In this document: piece by piece, positions 25,834 to 34,424 of the stretch
Numbering within the stretch: position 1 is the first letter of the stretch
Layout: the number at the start of each line of letters is the position of its first letter
From: DATMGU01 sp035555315
GTDB taxonomy: Bacteria; Pseudomonadota; Alphaproteobacteria; ATCC43930; CGMCC-115725
Direction: 5' to 3'
Assembly: GCA_035555315.1 (NCBI GenBank)
Contig: DATMGU010000126.1
Span: 124,001-188,000 of the forward strand
DNA: 64,000 nt
The notes under the pieces: model-generated
What the model was told of the DNA's origin: nothing
Databases searched by the model: none
What the model saw: only the letters and a program-made list of their open reading frames with translations
Translations under genes and position numbers: made by a program

Positions 25834-26499
25834 CTATCGGACGGGTTGAGGGTCGAGATCGTTCGGGCTGAGGGCGCGGCCGACATATTGCTCGGCCAGC
25901 GGCGCATAGAGATCCCACAGGGCGCGCAACTCACGCAGCGGATCGGCGGCGGCATCGACCCGCAGATCCACATAGGGGAATGGTTCGTCCCGCGAAACCA
26001 GCAGGGCCGCCGAAACCAGCGCGCGCTCCTCCCCGCCGGCCCCCTGCCCAGCCTCCAATGCCGCCAGCAGACGGGCGGGGAACGGCAAGCCCCCGCTGGC
26101 CTCGAACGCATCGACCATCGCGGCGGGAACGGCGTCGTTGCGCAGGATGTTGCCGATCGCGACGCTGTTCGTCCCCGTCGCGGCCGCCAGAGCCGGCTTG
26201 GTCCGAGCGCCGCTGAAATGCGCCGATCGCCCCTGCGCGTCCAAGACCGCGACTTGTCGCCAGTCCCGATCCGGCGTGCTGGCGGCGAGGGCTTGCGCCA
26301 CCACTTCGGCGCCGCAGCCCTCCGCCAGCAAGGCCAAGCCGCGTGGCCCCAGCCGTGGATCGGTCCAGAATTGGGTCAGGACGACACCGATACGAGCGCG
26401 CGTAAAGATGCAGCGGCTGCCGACCGCCGGGCTGGAGGTGGTGACCACGGCGCCCAACATGCCGGTGGTGGCGCAGCGCGCGGCGAGAGAAAAGGTCAT
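25834..26499 (-). CDS. DUF1028-family protein
   Basis: A 221-aa member of the DUF1028 family, proteins of the Ntn-hydrolase type of fold and unknown activity. It begins MTFSLAARC, matching the conserved family start TFSxxxR, and continues with GMLGAVVTTSSPAVGSRC, LLAEGCGAEVVAQ, AVLDAQG and the C-terminal YVDLRVD/DPLRELRALWDLY segments. The start overlaps the monooxygenase stop (26496-26499). DUF1028 genes commonly sit in catabolic operons with hydrolases and transporters; a hydrolytic role is possible but not shown. Confidence 0.88.
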   Translation of the reverse strand: MTFSLAARCATTGMLGAVVTTSSPAVGSRCIFTRARIGVVLTQFWTDPRLGPRGLALLAEGCGAEVVAQALAASTPDRDWRQVAVLDAQGRSAHFSGARTKPALAAATGTNSVAIGNILRNDAVPAAMVDAFEASGGLPFPARLLAALEAGQGAGGEERALVSAALLVSRDEPFPYVDLRVDAAADPLRELRALWDLYAPLAEQYVGRALSPNDLDPQPVR

Positions 26500-27872
26500 C
26501 GGCTTTCACCCACCGGCACCCGCCCGGCAGTCGAGCGGCGGTTGGGCGGTCGGGCCAATCCCAGATGATCCCGCAGCGTGACGCCCTCAAAGGCGGCACG
26601 ATACCGGCCGCGGCGCTGCAATTCCGGGACGACCTGATCGACGAATGCGGTGAGGTCCTCGGGAAGCTGGTTGAAGGTCAGCATGAAGCCATCGGCGGCA
26701 CCGGCGTCGATCCAGGCTTCCATATCGTCCGCCACATCGCGCGCCGTGCCCTTGAGCGTGGTACGGCCTCGCTCGTACCGCAGGTAGAGCTGCCGCAGGG
26801 TCGGGTTCTCCTTGCGGATAAGATCGACGATCTGGGCGAAATAGGCCTGATGGAACCGCGCCGATTTGGGGATAAGGTCGGCCGGGATCGGCTCGTCCAG
26901 CGGGAGATCCGACAGATCCATTTCCAAATCATTCCCCAGGAAAAAGCGGCCCACGGTCGGATGCATCAACGCCTGGAGCGCGTCGAATTTTTCCTCGGCC
27001 TCCTGCCGGGTCGCACCCAGGACGACGCCCCGCCCGCATAGGATCTTCATCTCGTCGGGCCGGCGCCCGTATTTTGTCATCCGACCTTTCAGGTCGTCGT
27101 AGAACGCCTTGGCCTCGGCCAGGTCGGTCGCGGTGCCGAACACCACCTCCGCTACCTGGGCCGCGAATTCCTTACCGGTTTCCGAGGCGCCGGCCTGGAT
27201 GATGACCGGTTGGCCCTGGGGAGAACGGGCCAGGTTGAGCGCGCCGCGCACCGAGAAATACTTGCCGCGATGGTCGAGCGGATGGAACCGTTCAGGGTCG
27301 AAATATTGGCCGCCCGCCTGGTCCTCGACGATGGCGTCGTCCTCATAGGTGTCCCACAGCGCTTGGACCACATCGACGAATTCCCGCGCCCGCTCATAGC
27401 GTTCGGCATGGGGCGGCAGAGCGTCCTGACCGAAATTCTGCGCGACGTATTCATTGGCGGAGGTGACGACGTTCCAGGCGGCGCGCCCGTGGCTAACATG
27501 ATCCAGCGTGCCGAATTGGCGGGCGATGGTATAGGGCTCGCCGAAGCTGGTGCTGGCCGTGCCGCCGAGGCCGATCCGACTGGTCGAGGCGGCCAGGCAG
27601 GCGAGCAGCGTCAACGGCTCCAATGTATTCATGAAGAGCGGATAGCGGCTCCAAGCCTCGAGGTTGCGGGTGCGCGCGGCGGGGGTATCGGCGACGAAGA
27701 ACAGGTCGAACAACCCGCGCTCCGCGACCTGCGCCATCCGCGCGTAATAGTCGATGCTGTTGGCGGCACCACGCACGGCGGCGGGATGCCGCCACGAAGC
27801 CGGGTGGACGCCGGATGCCGACTGCATCAGCAAAGCCAGCTTGATCGGCTGCCAGGGCGCTGTTCCGGTCAT
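26496..27872 (-). CDS. LLM-class FMN-dependent monooxygenase (NtaA family), second copy
   Basis: A 458-aa luciferase-like monooxygenase. Typical NtaA-family segments are IDYYARMAQVAERGLFDLFF near the N-terminus, SHGRAAWNVVTSANEYVAQ (about 127-145), GKYFSVRGALNLARSPQGQP and VIIQAGASETGKEFAA. It needs reduced FMN from an unlinked reductase. It starts three bases after the HpaB-type gene stop and overlaps the DUF1028 gene, so two different flavin monooxygenases are made from one message. Confidence 0.9.
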   Translation of the reverse strand: MTGTAPWQPIKLALLMQSASGVHPASWRHPAAVRGAANSIDYYARMAQVAERGLFDLFFVADTPAARTRNLEAWSRYPLFMNTLEPLTLLACLAASTSRIGLGGTASTSFGEPYTIARQFGTLDHVSHGRAAWNVVTSANEYVAQNFGQDALPPHAERYERAREFVDVVQALWDTYEDDAIVEDQAGGQYFDPERFHPLDHRGKYFSVRGALNLARSPQGQPVIIQAGASETGKEFAAQVAEVVFGTATDLAEAKAFYDDLKGRMTKYGRRPDEMKILCGRGVVLGATRQEAEEKFDALQALMHPTVGRFFLGNDLEMDLSDLPLDEPIPADLIPKSARFHQAYFAQIVDLIRKENPTLRQLYLRYERGRTTLKGTARDVADDMEAWIDAGAADGFMLTFNQLPEDLTAFVDQVVPELQRRGRYRAAFEGVTLRDHLGLARPPNRRSTAGRVPVGESR

Positions 27873-27875
27873 CGG

Positions 27876-29348
27876 TTATGCCGCGACCGGGTGGGCGGCG
27901 GCCTGGGCCGCCTGATCGATCACCGCCTGCGCCCGCTCGGTCGCCGCCTTGCGGTCGAATGTTTCGAATAGGGCGCTCTCCTGCGCCGCCAACGGCGTTT
28001 CCGCGAACAATTGATAAGCGCGCATTCGACCGGCATAGCCCGACGCCGTCAGATCCTGCACGAGATGCAGCACCCGCAAGCGCTGCTCCGCGCTGGCACG
28101 GCCGGTGGCGAAGTATTTCCGCACATCCGCCCCGGTCTCCGGGCTGTCGAACATCGCCTGATCCGGCAGCATGACCGCCTGGCCGCCGGCGATATTGACG
28201 AGGATCTGCACCATGTGGTGATGGTTCTGCGTGCAATAGATCCGTCCGGCATTCTGGATCGCCTGATTGGGCATGACATAGCCGGAAACACTCGTCTCCG
28301 GCGCCGCCTCGCTCGCCAACAGGAACGCCTCGATGGTCGATGTGAAGGCCATGAGTTGGCTGATCGCCGAGCGGACCGCCGGAAAGGCGATCGTTCCCGC
28401 CTGTTCGCTGGCCAGCAAGGCGGCACCGACCAACAGATCGGCCTTGGCGCGCGACCGGATCAGGAAACCCTGGGCGGACCAGCGGCTGAACTCGCTGCGC
28501 ATCATCCGCGCCAGTTCGGGCTGGCGGGAGAAGACCACGTCCTGCCAGGGCACCAGCACATCGTCGAACACCACCAGCGAATCGATCTCATCGAAGCGGC
28601 GGGTCAGCGGCCGCTCCATGACCGGGGCCCCGTCATGCCCGCCGCCAAGCGGCATGCGGCAGATATGGCGAACGCCGGGCGCGTTCAGTTTCACGATGCA
28701 GGAGACCGCGTAATCCCGGTTCGCCTCGCTCCAATTCCCGACGGTGGGCTTGACGAAGGCGACATGCGCGTAGGCGGCCCCGGTTTCGAACTTGGCGCCC
28801 CGGATGACGATGCCCGCATCCGTCTCCCGCACCACCCGAAGATAAAGATCCGGGTCGTGCTGCTCCGACGGCTGCCGGGACCGGTCGCCCTTGGGATCGG
28901 TGTTGCCGCTGGACATGAAGAGGTTGCTGCGCTGCAGTTTGTCGAGCCAGTATCGCCCGGTTTCGGCATAACGCGGGTCGTAGCCGCGCAGCAATTCGGC
29001 GCGGTCTCGGATCACGAACAGCGGCGTCACGGTTTCGTCGCCGAACCGGTCGATCGTCGGCGATACGCGGTCCAGCACGGCGCCGGTCATCAGGCGCCGT
29101 TGCCGAAGGTCTTCGACACTCTCGGGGATCTTGTAGAAGCGTGAGCCGCGCGTGCCGTCCGGCAGCGCGAAAGTCATCAGATCCCGCGTCTCCGGGTCGA
29201 AATGCATGTCGTATATGCGGGCGACCGCGTCGACCATCGGTTGGAACGCGGGATGGGTCGCCACATTCGCCACCCGCTTGCCGCCCAGCCAGACCTGTCG
29301 ACCGTCATCGAGGCTGCGTCGATACTCGTCGCTGGTCATCAATCCCAT
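27876..29348 (-). CDS. HpaB/PvcC-type flavin monooxygenase (4-hydroxyphenylacetate 3-hydroxylase family)
   Basis: A 490-aa FADH2-dependent monooxygenase of the HpaB/acyl-CoA-dehydrogenase-like fold. It begins MGLMTSDEYRRSLDDGRQVW, the usual family start, and carries RDLMTFALPDGTRGSRFYKIP, KGDRSRQPSEQHDPDLYLRV, GAKFETGAAYAHVAF and DDVLVPWQDVVF, typical of HpaB, PvcC and chlorophenol hydroxylases. The ATG at 29348 has GGAGG eight bases upstream; the longer frame runs into the operator and is rejected. Substrates of this family are phenols or N-heteroaromatics. No HpaC-type reductase is nearby. First gene of a four-gene operon behind palindrome C. Confidence 0.91.
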   Translation of the reverse strand: MGLMTSDEYRRSLDDGRQVWLGGKRVANVATHPAFQPMVDAVARIYDMHFDPETRDLMTFALPDGTRGSRFYKIPESVEDLRQRRLMTGAVLDRVSPTIDRFGDETVTPLFVIRDRAELLRGYDPRYAETGRYWLDKLQRSNLFMSSGNTDPKGDRSRQPSEQHDPDLYLRVVRETDAGIVIRGAKFETGAAYAHVAFVKPTVGNWSEANRDYAVSCIVKLNAPGVRHICRMPLGGGHDGAPVMERPLTRRFDEIDSLVVFDDVLVPWQDVVFSRQPELARMMRSEFSRWSAQGFLIRSRAKADLLVGAALLASEQAGTIAFPAVRSAISQLMAFTSTIEAFLLASEAAPETSVSGYVMPNQAIQNAGRIYCTQNHHHMVQILVNIAGGQAVMLPDQAMFDSPETGADVRKYFATGRASAEQRLRVLHLVQDLTASGYAGRMRAYQLFAETPLAAQESALFETFDRKAATERAQAVIDQAAQAAAHPVAA

Positions 29349-29385
29349 GGACCCACCCTCCGACACCCCGCATCGATCAAATATT

Positions 29386-29398
29386 GTATACTGTACAC
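29386..29398. promoter_or_regulatory. Palindrome C: candidate FCD-GntR operator before the HpaB-type operon
   Basis: GTATACTGTACAC matches GKATACWGYATRC at 12 of 13 positions and extends to a 17-base palindrome, TTGTATACTGTACACAA (29384-29400). It is 38 bases before the HpaB-type start and overlaps a minus-strand TACAAT, a likely -10. Confidence 0.65.
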
Positions 29399-29432
29399 AA
29401 TCACGTCGCAAAGAAAATTGCGACGAGTAAGG

Positions 29433-30593
29433 TCAATCCAGCGACGCCGGCAATTGCGCCAGCAAGCCGGCGAACAGGGCGCCGCGCTGGGCGATGCTGG
29501 AGATCTCGGCGACCTCATCCCGCGAGCAGCTATGGCGGCAGACCGGGCCGAGACCGTCCAGTGTCGGGATCCCCATGCCGGCCGGAAAACTGCCATCCGA
29601 TCCGCCGCTGGACCAAGCCGCGAAGATGGGGATGGCGAGCGCGTCCGCGACCTTGGCCGCCTTGGTGTAGAGCGGGTCCGCGACGCCGGGCCGCCAGGCC
29701 GGACGGGTGAGGCCGCCGCGACGCTCGATCGTCACGCCGTCCGGGGTGGCGTCGGCTATCAGCGTGTCGATCCGGTGGAGCACGGCCTCCAACGCCGCGG
29801 TCGAGGCGGCGCGCAGATCCAAGTGGATCTCGGCCTCCGCCGGCACGACCTGGCGCGCCACGCCCCCACGGAAGATGCCGCAATTGAGGATCAATCCGGC
29901 GTCGAGATCGGTCATCGCCTCGATCCGCGTCACCAGCCCGGCCAGCGCCCGCACCGCGCTGCGTCCACGGGCGTAGTCCACCCCGGAATGGGCGGTCACG
30001 CCCGTGGCCCGCAGCATGACGGCGCCGACCGCGTTGCGGGCGGTCACCAACCCGCCGCCGGGCCGGGCCGGCTCCAGGGTCAAGGCCCAATCATGGCGCC
30101 GCGCCTCCGCCTCGATCAGCGCACGGCTGCCGACGCTGCCCAGTTCCTCATCCGACACCACCAGGAAGGTGATGGTGTCGAACCGCTCGGCGGCGACCGG
30201 CGCGAAGGCGTCGAGCGCAAAACAGGCCATGACCAGGGCGGCCTTCATGTCGCCGACTCCCGGGGCCGACGCGGTATCGCCATCGATCACGAAGGGCCAT
30301 TCGGCGACGGTGCCTTTCGGCCATACGGTGTCGGCATGTCCCAGGATCAGCAGCCGGCCCCGCCCGCCTTGGCGAAGAGTGGCGCGGAGCAGCGGAGCCC
30401 GGTCCGCGACCGGTAGGCGGTCGATCGCGAAGCCCTGCCGGGCCAGCACATCGGCGATGACCGCCTGCACCTCGGCCACGCCGGCGACGTCATACGAGCC
30501 GCTATCGATGCCGGTCAGCGTCTCCAGAAGCGCCAGCATATCGGGCTGCCGCTTCCCCAATATGCCGCGGACATGCAGCGCCAGCTCAGACAT
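29433..30593 (-). CDS. M20-family metallohydrolase (carboxypeptidase G2/ArgE-like)
   Basis: A 386-aa dinuclear zinc hydrolase of the M20 family, which removes amino acid or acyl groups from amides. Metal and catalytic residues are visible in GHADTVWPKG (His86, Asp88), PGVGDMKAAL (bridging Asp115) and SDEELGS (general base Glu149/Glu150). A lid/dimerisation domain follows, with TAHSGVDYARGRSAV. The ATG at 30593 with GGGAGG upstream is preferred to an ATG 39 bases earlier that lies closer to palindrome D. It may release the imported substrate or intermediate from an amino acid conjugate. Confidence 0.9.
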   Translation of the reverse strand: MSELALHVRGILGKRQPDMLALLETLTGIDSGSYDVAGVAEVQAVIADVLARQGFAIDRLPVADRAPLLRATLRQGGRGRLLILGHADTVWPKGTVAEWPFVIDGDTASAPGVGDMKAALVMACFALDAFAPVAAERFDTITFLVVSDEELGSVGSRALIEAEARRHDWALTLEPARPGGGLVTARNAVGAVMLRATGVTAHSGVDYARGRSAVRALAGLVTRIEAMTDLDAGLILNCGIFRGGVARQVVPAEAEIHLDLRAASTAALEAVLHRIDTLIADATPDGVTIERRGGLTRPAWRPGVADPLYTKAAKVADALAIPIFAAWSSGGSDGSFPAGMGIPTLDGLGPVCRHSCSRDEVAEISSIAQRGALFAGLLAQLPASLD

Positions 30594-30610
30594 GGAAACC
30601 TCCCGCACGT

Positions 30611-30623
30611 GTATACAGCATGC
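30611..30623. promoter_or_regulatory. Palindrome D: candidate FCD-GntR operator before the M20 gene
   Basis: GTATACAGCATGC fits GKATACWGYATRC at every position. It ends 18 bases before the M20 start codon, so binding would cover the transcription start or ribosome-binding region. Confidence 0.6.
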
Positions 30624-30687
30624 GGGATGCATATTCCAGACCAGGCCGCGCTCCGACCGCCGGCAGGCCCGTACTGGCCGACGCCGG

Positions 30688-31407
30688 CTAACTCGGCTCG
30701 GCCCGCAGCGTCATCAGCGGGTTCGTTTTCTTCGTGTCGGGCGCATCGGCGTAACCACGGCCGTAATGGTGCTCCAGTCGAACCTGCACGAAATTCCAGA
30801 GCGTCGTCAGCAGGAGGTAGTAGACGGCGGCGACGCAATAGAGTTCGAGAACCTCGAATTTCTCCTGCATCAGCACTTGGCTGCGACGCATCAGCTCCTC
30901 GAGCGAGATCACCGAGGCGAGCGAGGTCGCCTTCAGCAAACCGTTGAGCGAATTGCCGAGCGGCGGGATGATCAGGCGTGCGACCTGCGGCATCAGAACG
31001 AAGCGCAGCGTCTTCCAACGCGACAGGCCCAAGGCCATGGCGGCGTCGCTCTGCCCCTTCGGGATGCCGATGAAGCCGCCCCGTATGGTTTCCGAGAGAT
31101 AGGCGGCCTCGTTCAGGCTGAGAGCCGTCAGAGCGGCGGCGACCACGCCGAGCTTCAGGCCGACCTGCGGCAGGCCGGTATAAATCAGGACGAGTTGGAC
31201 CAGCAACGGCGTGCCGCGAAAGATCCAGACATAGAAGCGCACGAGGCCGGACAGAGGACGGCTCTTCGACATGCGGGCGAGAGCCAGCAGCGTACCGAGA
31301 ACCAGGCCGATGGTCATGGTGACGATGGTCAACCCGATCGTCACCAGAACTCCCTCCAACAGATAGGCGTTGGTCAGATAGGAGAGGAAGGCATGAACAT
31401 CGAACAT
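30688..31407 (-). CDS. Polar amino acid ABC importer permease (HisM/GlnP type)
   Basis: A 239-aa inner-membrane permease of the His/Glu/Gln/Arg/opine family with about five membrane helices. The family signature LNEAAYLSETIRGGFIGIPKGQSDAAMALG is recognisable (family EAA motif; the stretch is LNEAAYLSETIRGG then IPKGQSDAA). It lies 18 bases after the binding-protein gene on the same strand. Only one permease is present, so it would act as a homodimer. No ATPase for this system is found in the window. Confidence 0.9.
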   Translation of the reverse strand: MFDVHAFLSYLTNAYLLEGVLVTIGLTIVTMTIGLVLGTLLALARMSKSRPLSGLVRFYVWIFRGTPLLVQLVLIYTGLPQVGLKLGVVAAALTALSLNEAAYLSETIRGGFIGIPKGQSDAAMALGLSRWKTLRFVLMPQVARLIIPPLGNSLNGLLKATSLASVISLEELMRRSQVLMQEKFEVLELYCVAAVYYLLLTTLWNFVQVRLEHHYGRGYADAPDTKKTNPLMTLRAEPS

Positions 31408-31425
31408 CGGCCTGGCCTCACCTGA

Positions 31426-32259
31426 TCAGTTCGGGCCGGGGCCGCGAATGGCGAAATGGTCATCGGCGAGCCGGGTCATGCCGAATTTCTCGAACAGCCG
31501 ATCATACGTTCCGTCGGCCTTGAGGGCGTCCAATGCCTCGGCCGCCGCCATGGCAAGCGCGCGGTCGCGAAAGGCGAAGGTGATGTCGGTCCCGAACAGC
31601 CCGTGTAGCCAGATCTTGGCGACGTTCTTCTGGACGAAGTCGTTCGCCGTCTCATCGATGTTGATGGCGGCCTCAAGCTGACCCGCGCGCAGCGCCGCGA
31701 CGGTCTCGCTGGCGGTCGAGAAGGCACGGAAGTCGATCGGCTTCAGGCCGCGTGCCACCATCTCGGTATTCACCTCGCGCGACTTGCGTTCCTGATAGGT
31801 CGCACTCTCGACGCCGACGACATGCCCGGCGAGATCATCGAATTTGGCGATGTTCAGGGTGCCGTTCGTCAGCGTGTAGACACTGATCGCCTGTTGCGCG
31901 TGGGGGACGAGGTAGAACAGCTTCGAGCGTTCATCCGTCCAGAACAGACCCGTATTGATGGTATCGAAGCGGGAAGCGCGCAGCCCCGGAATCATGGCGG
32001 GGAAATCCATGCGCAGGAACACCGGTTCCAGACACATCTTCGCGGCCATGGCCCGCGCCAGCTCGACGTTCAGACCCTGCAGTTCGCCCTTGCTATCGAC
32101 GAATTGCTGCGGTGGCAGGGTCGGGTTGATCGACATCTGCCACTTGCCGGCCTCCAGCAGATGATCGGCGGGAACCTTGGGCGCACAGGTCTGAGCCTGA
32201 GCCGCACCGCTGAAAAGTATCGCCGCGGCGATGCCGAGAAGAAGCCGTCTGGTCCGCAT
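31426..32259 (-). CDS. Polar amino acid-type ABC substrate-binding protein
   Basis: A 277-aa periplasmic binding protein (solute-binding family 3). A Sec signal peptide, RRLLLGIAAAILFSGAAQAQ, precedes the mature domain, with family segments LQGLNVELARAMAAKMCLEP, RFDTINTGLFWTDER, DLAGHVVGVESATYQER and ALRAGQLEAAINID. It is the first gene of a two-gene importer unit with the downstream permease. The ligand is probably an amino acid or a related polar carboxylate. Confidence 0.9.
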   Translation of the reverse strand: MRTRRLLLGIAAAILFSGAAQAQTCAPKVPADHLLEAGKWQMSINPTLPPQQFVDSKGELQGLNVELARAMAAKMCLEPVFLRMDFPAMIPGLRASRFDTINTGLFWTDERSKLFYLVPHAQQAISVYTLTNGTLNIAKFDDLAGHVVGVESATYQERKSREVNTEMVARGLKPIDFRAFSTASETVAALRAGQLEAAINIDETANDFVQKNVAKIWLHGLFGTDITFAFRDRALAMAAAEALDALKADGTYDRLFEKFGMTRLADDHFAIRGPGPN

Positions 32260-32354
32260 CGCATGTATCCCCTAGCAAGAGTTGCCCCAACCGATGCGCG
32301 GACGCCCATCGTCACCCGGACGACGGACACCGCGCCACAAAAGCCGTACCCATC

Positions 32355-32828
32355 TCAGCAAGCATCCGTCCTGCTGAGAATCAACGATGCGTGCTCGCCC
32401 TCGATCACCACGTCGCCGCGCGCGTTCACGAGTTCCAAAAACTCGGTGACGACGCCGCGATCCGGGCGGCTGCTCGGCCGCTTGCCGATGAAGCGCATGC
32501 GAAGATGCAGCTCGTCGCCCGCGAGAACCGGCACGCGAAAGCGCACCTTGTCCCAGCCGAGCGAGGCGATGGAGGTCGTCTCGTAGAGCCGCAGCTCCGT
32601 CTTGAGACCTTCCATCAGCGCGAGGCCGAACAAGCCATGGGCGATGACGTCGGGGAAACCGCGCGACCGGCAATAGTCAGGATCCGTGTGCAGCGGATGA
32701 TGGTCGCGCGTGAGCTTGGCGAAGGCGCCGATGTCCTCCGCCGTCACGCCATGGCTGCCGCTGCGCCATTCCTGTCCAATCTGGATATCCTCCAGGAAGA
32801 GGCTGTCCCGTGCCGGTGCGGGTATCAT
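32355..32828 (-). CDS. MaoC-like dehydratase (hotdog-fold enoyl-CoA hydratase)
   Basis: A 157-aa single-hotdog MaoC-family protein. The active-site segment AKLTRDHHPLHTDPDYCRSR is a variant of the (R)-hydratase motif DxNPxH, keeping the Asp and the His, and is followed by IAHGLFGLALMEG. Members hydrate enoyl-CoA thioesters or dehydrate hydroxyacyl-CoAs. Its start overlaps the CoA-transferase stop (32825-32828), so it is coupled to the CoA-transferase and acyl-CoA dehydrogenase genes, giving activation, oxidation and hydration of an acid. Confidence 0.9.
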   Translation of the reverse strand: MIPAPARDSLFLEDIQIGQEWRSGSHGVTAEDIGAFAKLTRDHHPLHTDPDYCRSRGFPDVIAHGLFGLALMEGLKTELRLYETTSIASLGWDKVRFRVPVLAGDELHLRMRFIGKRPSSRPDRGVVTEFLELVNARGDVVIEGEHASLILSRTDAC

Positions 32829-34423
32829 CGCCGCGCCACCCTCGGACGAGGGACCTTCGTCAGGAACTCCTCCCGTAGCGCCATCGGGCCGGGACGGAAG
32901 AGACGGGCATCCATGAGGTGGAGCGAGGGGCTGACCAGCGGTGCGAACCCCATCTGGTCCAGCACATCCTCACGCAGCCGGATGCCGGGAGCGATCTCGG
33001 TCAGGACCACACCGTCGCTCGTGAGCTGGAACACCGCGCGTTCCGTCACGAACGACACCTCCTGGCCGTTCTCGCTGGCCAGTTGGCCGTTGAAGCTGAC
33101 CTGCTCGACGGCGGTGACGAATTTCCGCATGCGGCCCTCGCGGCGGATGTTCAACTTGCCCTCCGTCACCTCGATATCCAGGCCGCCCCCGGTCAGCGTG
33201 CCGCTGAAGACCAAGCGGCGCGTGTTCTGGGTGATGTCGATGAAGCCGCCGGCGCCGGCGAAGCGGTTGCCGAAACGGGTGACGTTGACGCTCCCCCGCG
33301 GGTCGATTTCCGCGAAGGAGAGAAAGGCGCAGCTCAGCCCACCGCCATCATAGAAATCGAACTGGTAGCCTTGATCCAGGATGGCGCGCGGATTCACCGC
33401 GGTACCGAATTCGCGGGCATGTCCGGGAATACCGCCGATGACACCCGCCTCGACGGTCAAGGTGATGAGATCCTCGATGCCCTCCTCGGCGGCGACATTG
33501 GGGATCATCGCCGAGACGCCGACGCCGAGATTCACGATATCGCCGGGACGCAGCTCCAGCGCCGCGCGGCGCGCCATGACCCGGCGCTCGGTCAGCGGAT
33601 CGGGGGGGATAGAGGCCACCGGGATGCGGGTTTCGCCGCTGCGGCTCGGATCGTAGCGCGTGCCGAAGGTCTGCATCTGCTCCGGCTCGACCACGAGGTA
33701 GTCGATCAGGAAACCAGGGATCTTGACCATGTGGGGGTTGAGGCTGCCACGGCGCGCCAGGCGCTTCACCTGGCAGATGACGGTGCCGCCGGCATTGTAC
33801 ACGGCCTGGGCGATCGACAAATCCTCGCGCGTCGTCGCCTCGTGCTCCATGCTGACATAGCCGTCCTCATCCGCGGTGGTGCCGCGGATCAGCGCCACGC
33901 GCGGTACGCCGGGCACGCGGTACAACAGCCAGTCGCGGTCGAGCAGCGTGACGTGGTCCACCAGCGGTTCGGTGGTGCGCGGATTCATGCGGCCGCCGCC
34001 CTGGCGCGGGTCCATATAGGTCCCCAGGCCGACATGGGTCAGCACACCGGGTTGGCCGGAGGCCATGGCGCGGCACAGGCCGGTCATCACGCCCTGAGGG
34101 AAATTGTAGGCTTCGATGAGATTGCCGTCGATCAACGACATGAACGGCACCTGCAGGCCGTAATGGCCGCCGATCACCCGCTTGACGAGGCCGGGATGCC
34201 CGAAATGACACATGCCGTGCTCGGTAACGGCGCCGATGCCGGTGACGTGGAACAGGGTCAGGTCATGCGGCCCGCCTCCCGCCAGAAAGCGACGCTCCAC
34301 CGCCTCGATCAGCGCCTCGGGCGTGCCGGTACCGCCATTGCCGCCGACAATGACGAAGTCGCCATCTCGCACCAGGGTGGCGGCTTCGTCGGCCGTGACG
34401 AGCTTCGGACCGGTCACCCCCAT
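32825..34423 (-). CDS. Family I CoA-transferase, fused alpha and beta subunits
   Basis: A 532-aa acyl-CoA:acetate/3-ketoacid CoA-transferase related to propionate CoA-transferase/YdiF, with both halves in one chain. The N-terminal half has DGDFVIVGGNGGTGTPEALI and the oxyanion region FGHPGLVKRVIGGHYG; the C-terminal half has VNLGVGVSAMIPNVAAEEG and TVEAGVIGGIPG, whose Glu is the likely catalytic residue. It would move CoA from a donor such as acetyl-CoA to a carboxylic acid. It is one base away from the acyl-CoA dehydrogenase gene, indicating one operon. Confidence 0.92.
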   Translation of the reverse strand: MGVTGPKLVTADEAATLVRDGDFVIVGGNGGTGTPEALIEAVERRFLAGGGPHDLTLFHVTGIGAVTEHGMCHFGHPGLVKRVIGGHYGLQVPFMSLIDGNLIEAYNFPQGVMTGLCRAMASGQPGVLTHVGLGTYMDPRQGGGRMNPRTTEPLVDHVTLLDRDWLLYRVPGVPRVALIRGTTADEDGYVSMEHEATTREDLSIAQAVYNAGGTVICQVKRLARRGSLNPHMVKIPGFLIDYLVVEPEQMQTFGTRYDPSRSGETRIPVASIPPDPLTERRVMARRAALELRPGDIVNLGVGVSAMIPNVAAEEGIEDLITLTVEAGVIGGIPGHAREFGTAVNPRAILDQGYQFDFYDGGGLSCAFLSFAEIDPRGSVNVTRFGNRFAGAGGFIDITQNTRRLVFSGTLTGGGLDIEVTEGKLNIRREGRMRKFVTAVEQVSFNGQLASENGQEVSFVTERAVFQLTSDGVVLTEIAPGIRLREDVLDQMGFAPLVSPSLHLMDARLFRPGPMALREEFLTKVPRPRVARR

Positions 34424-34424
34424 C

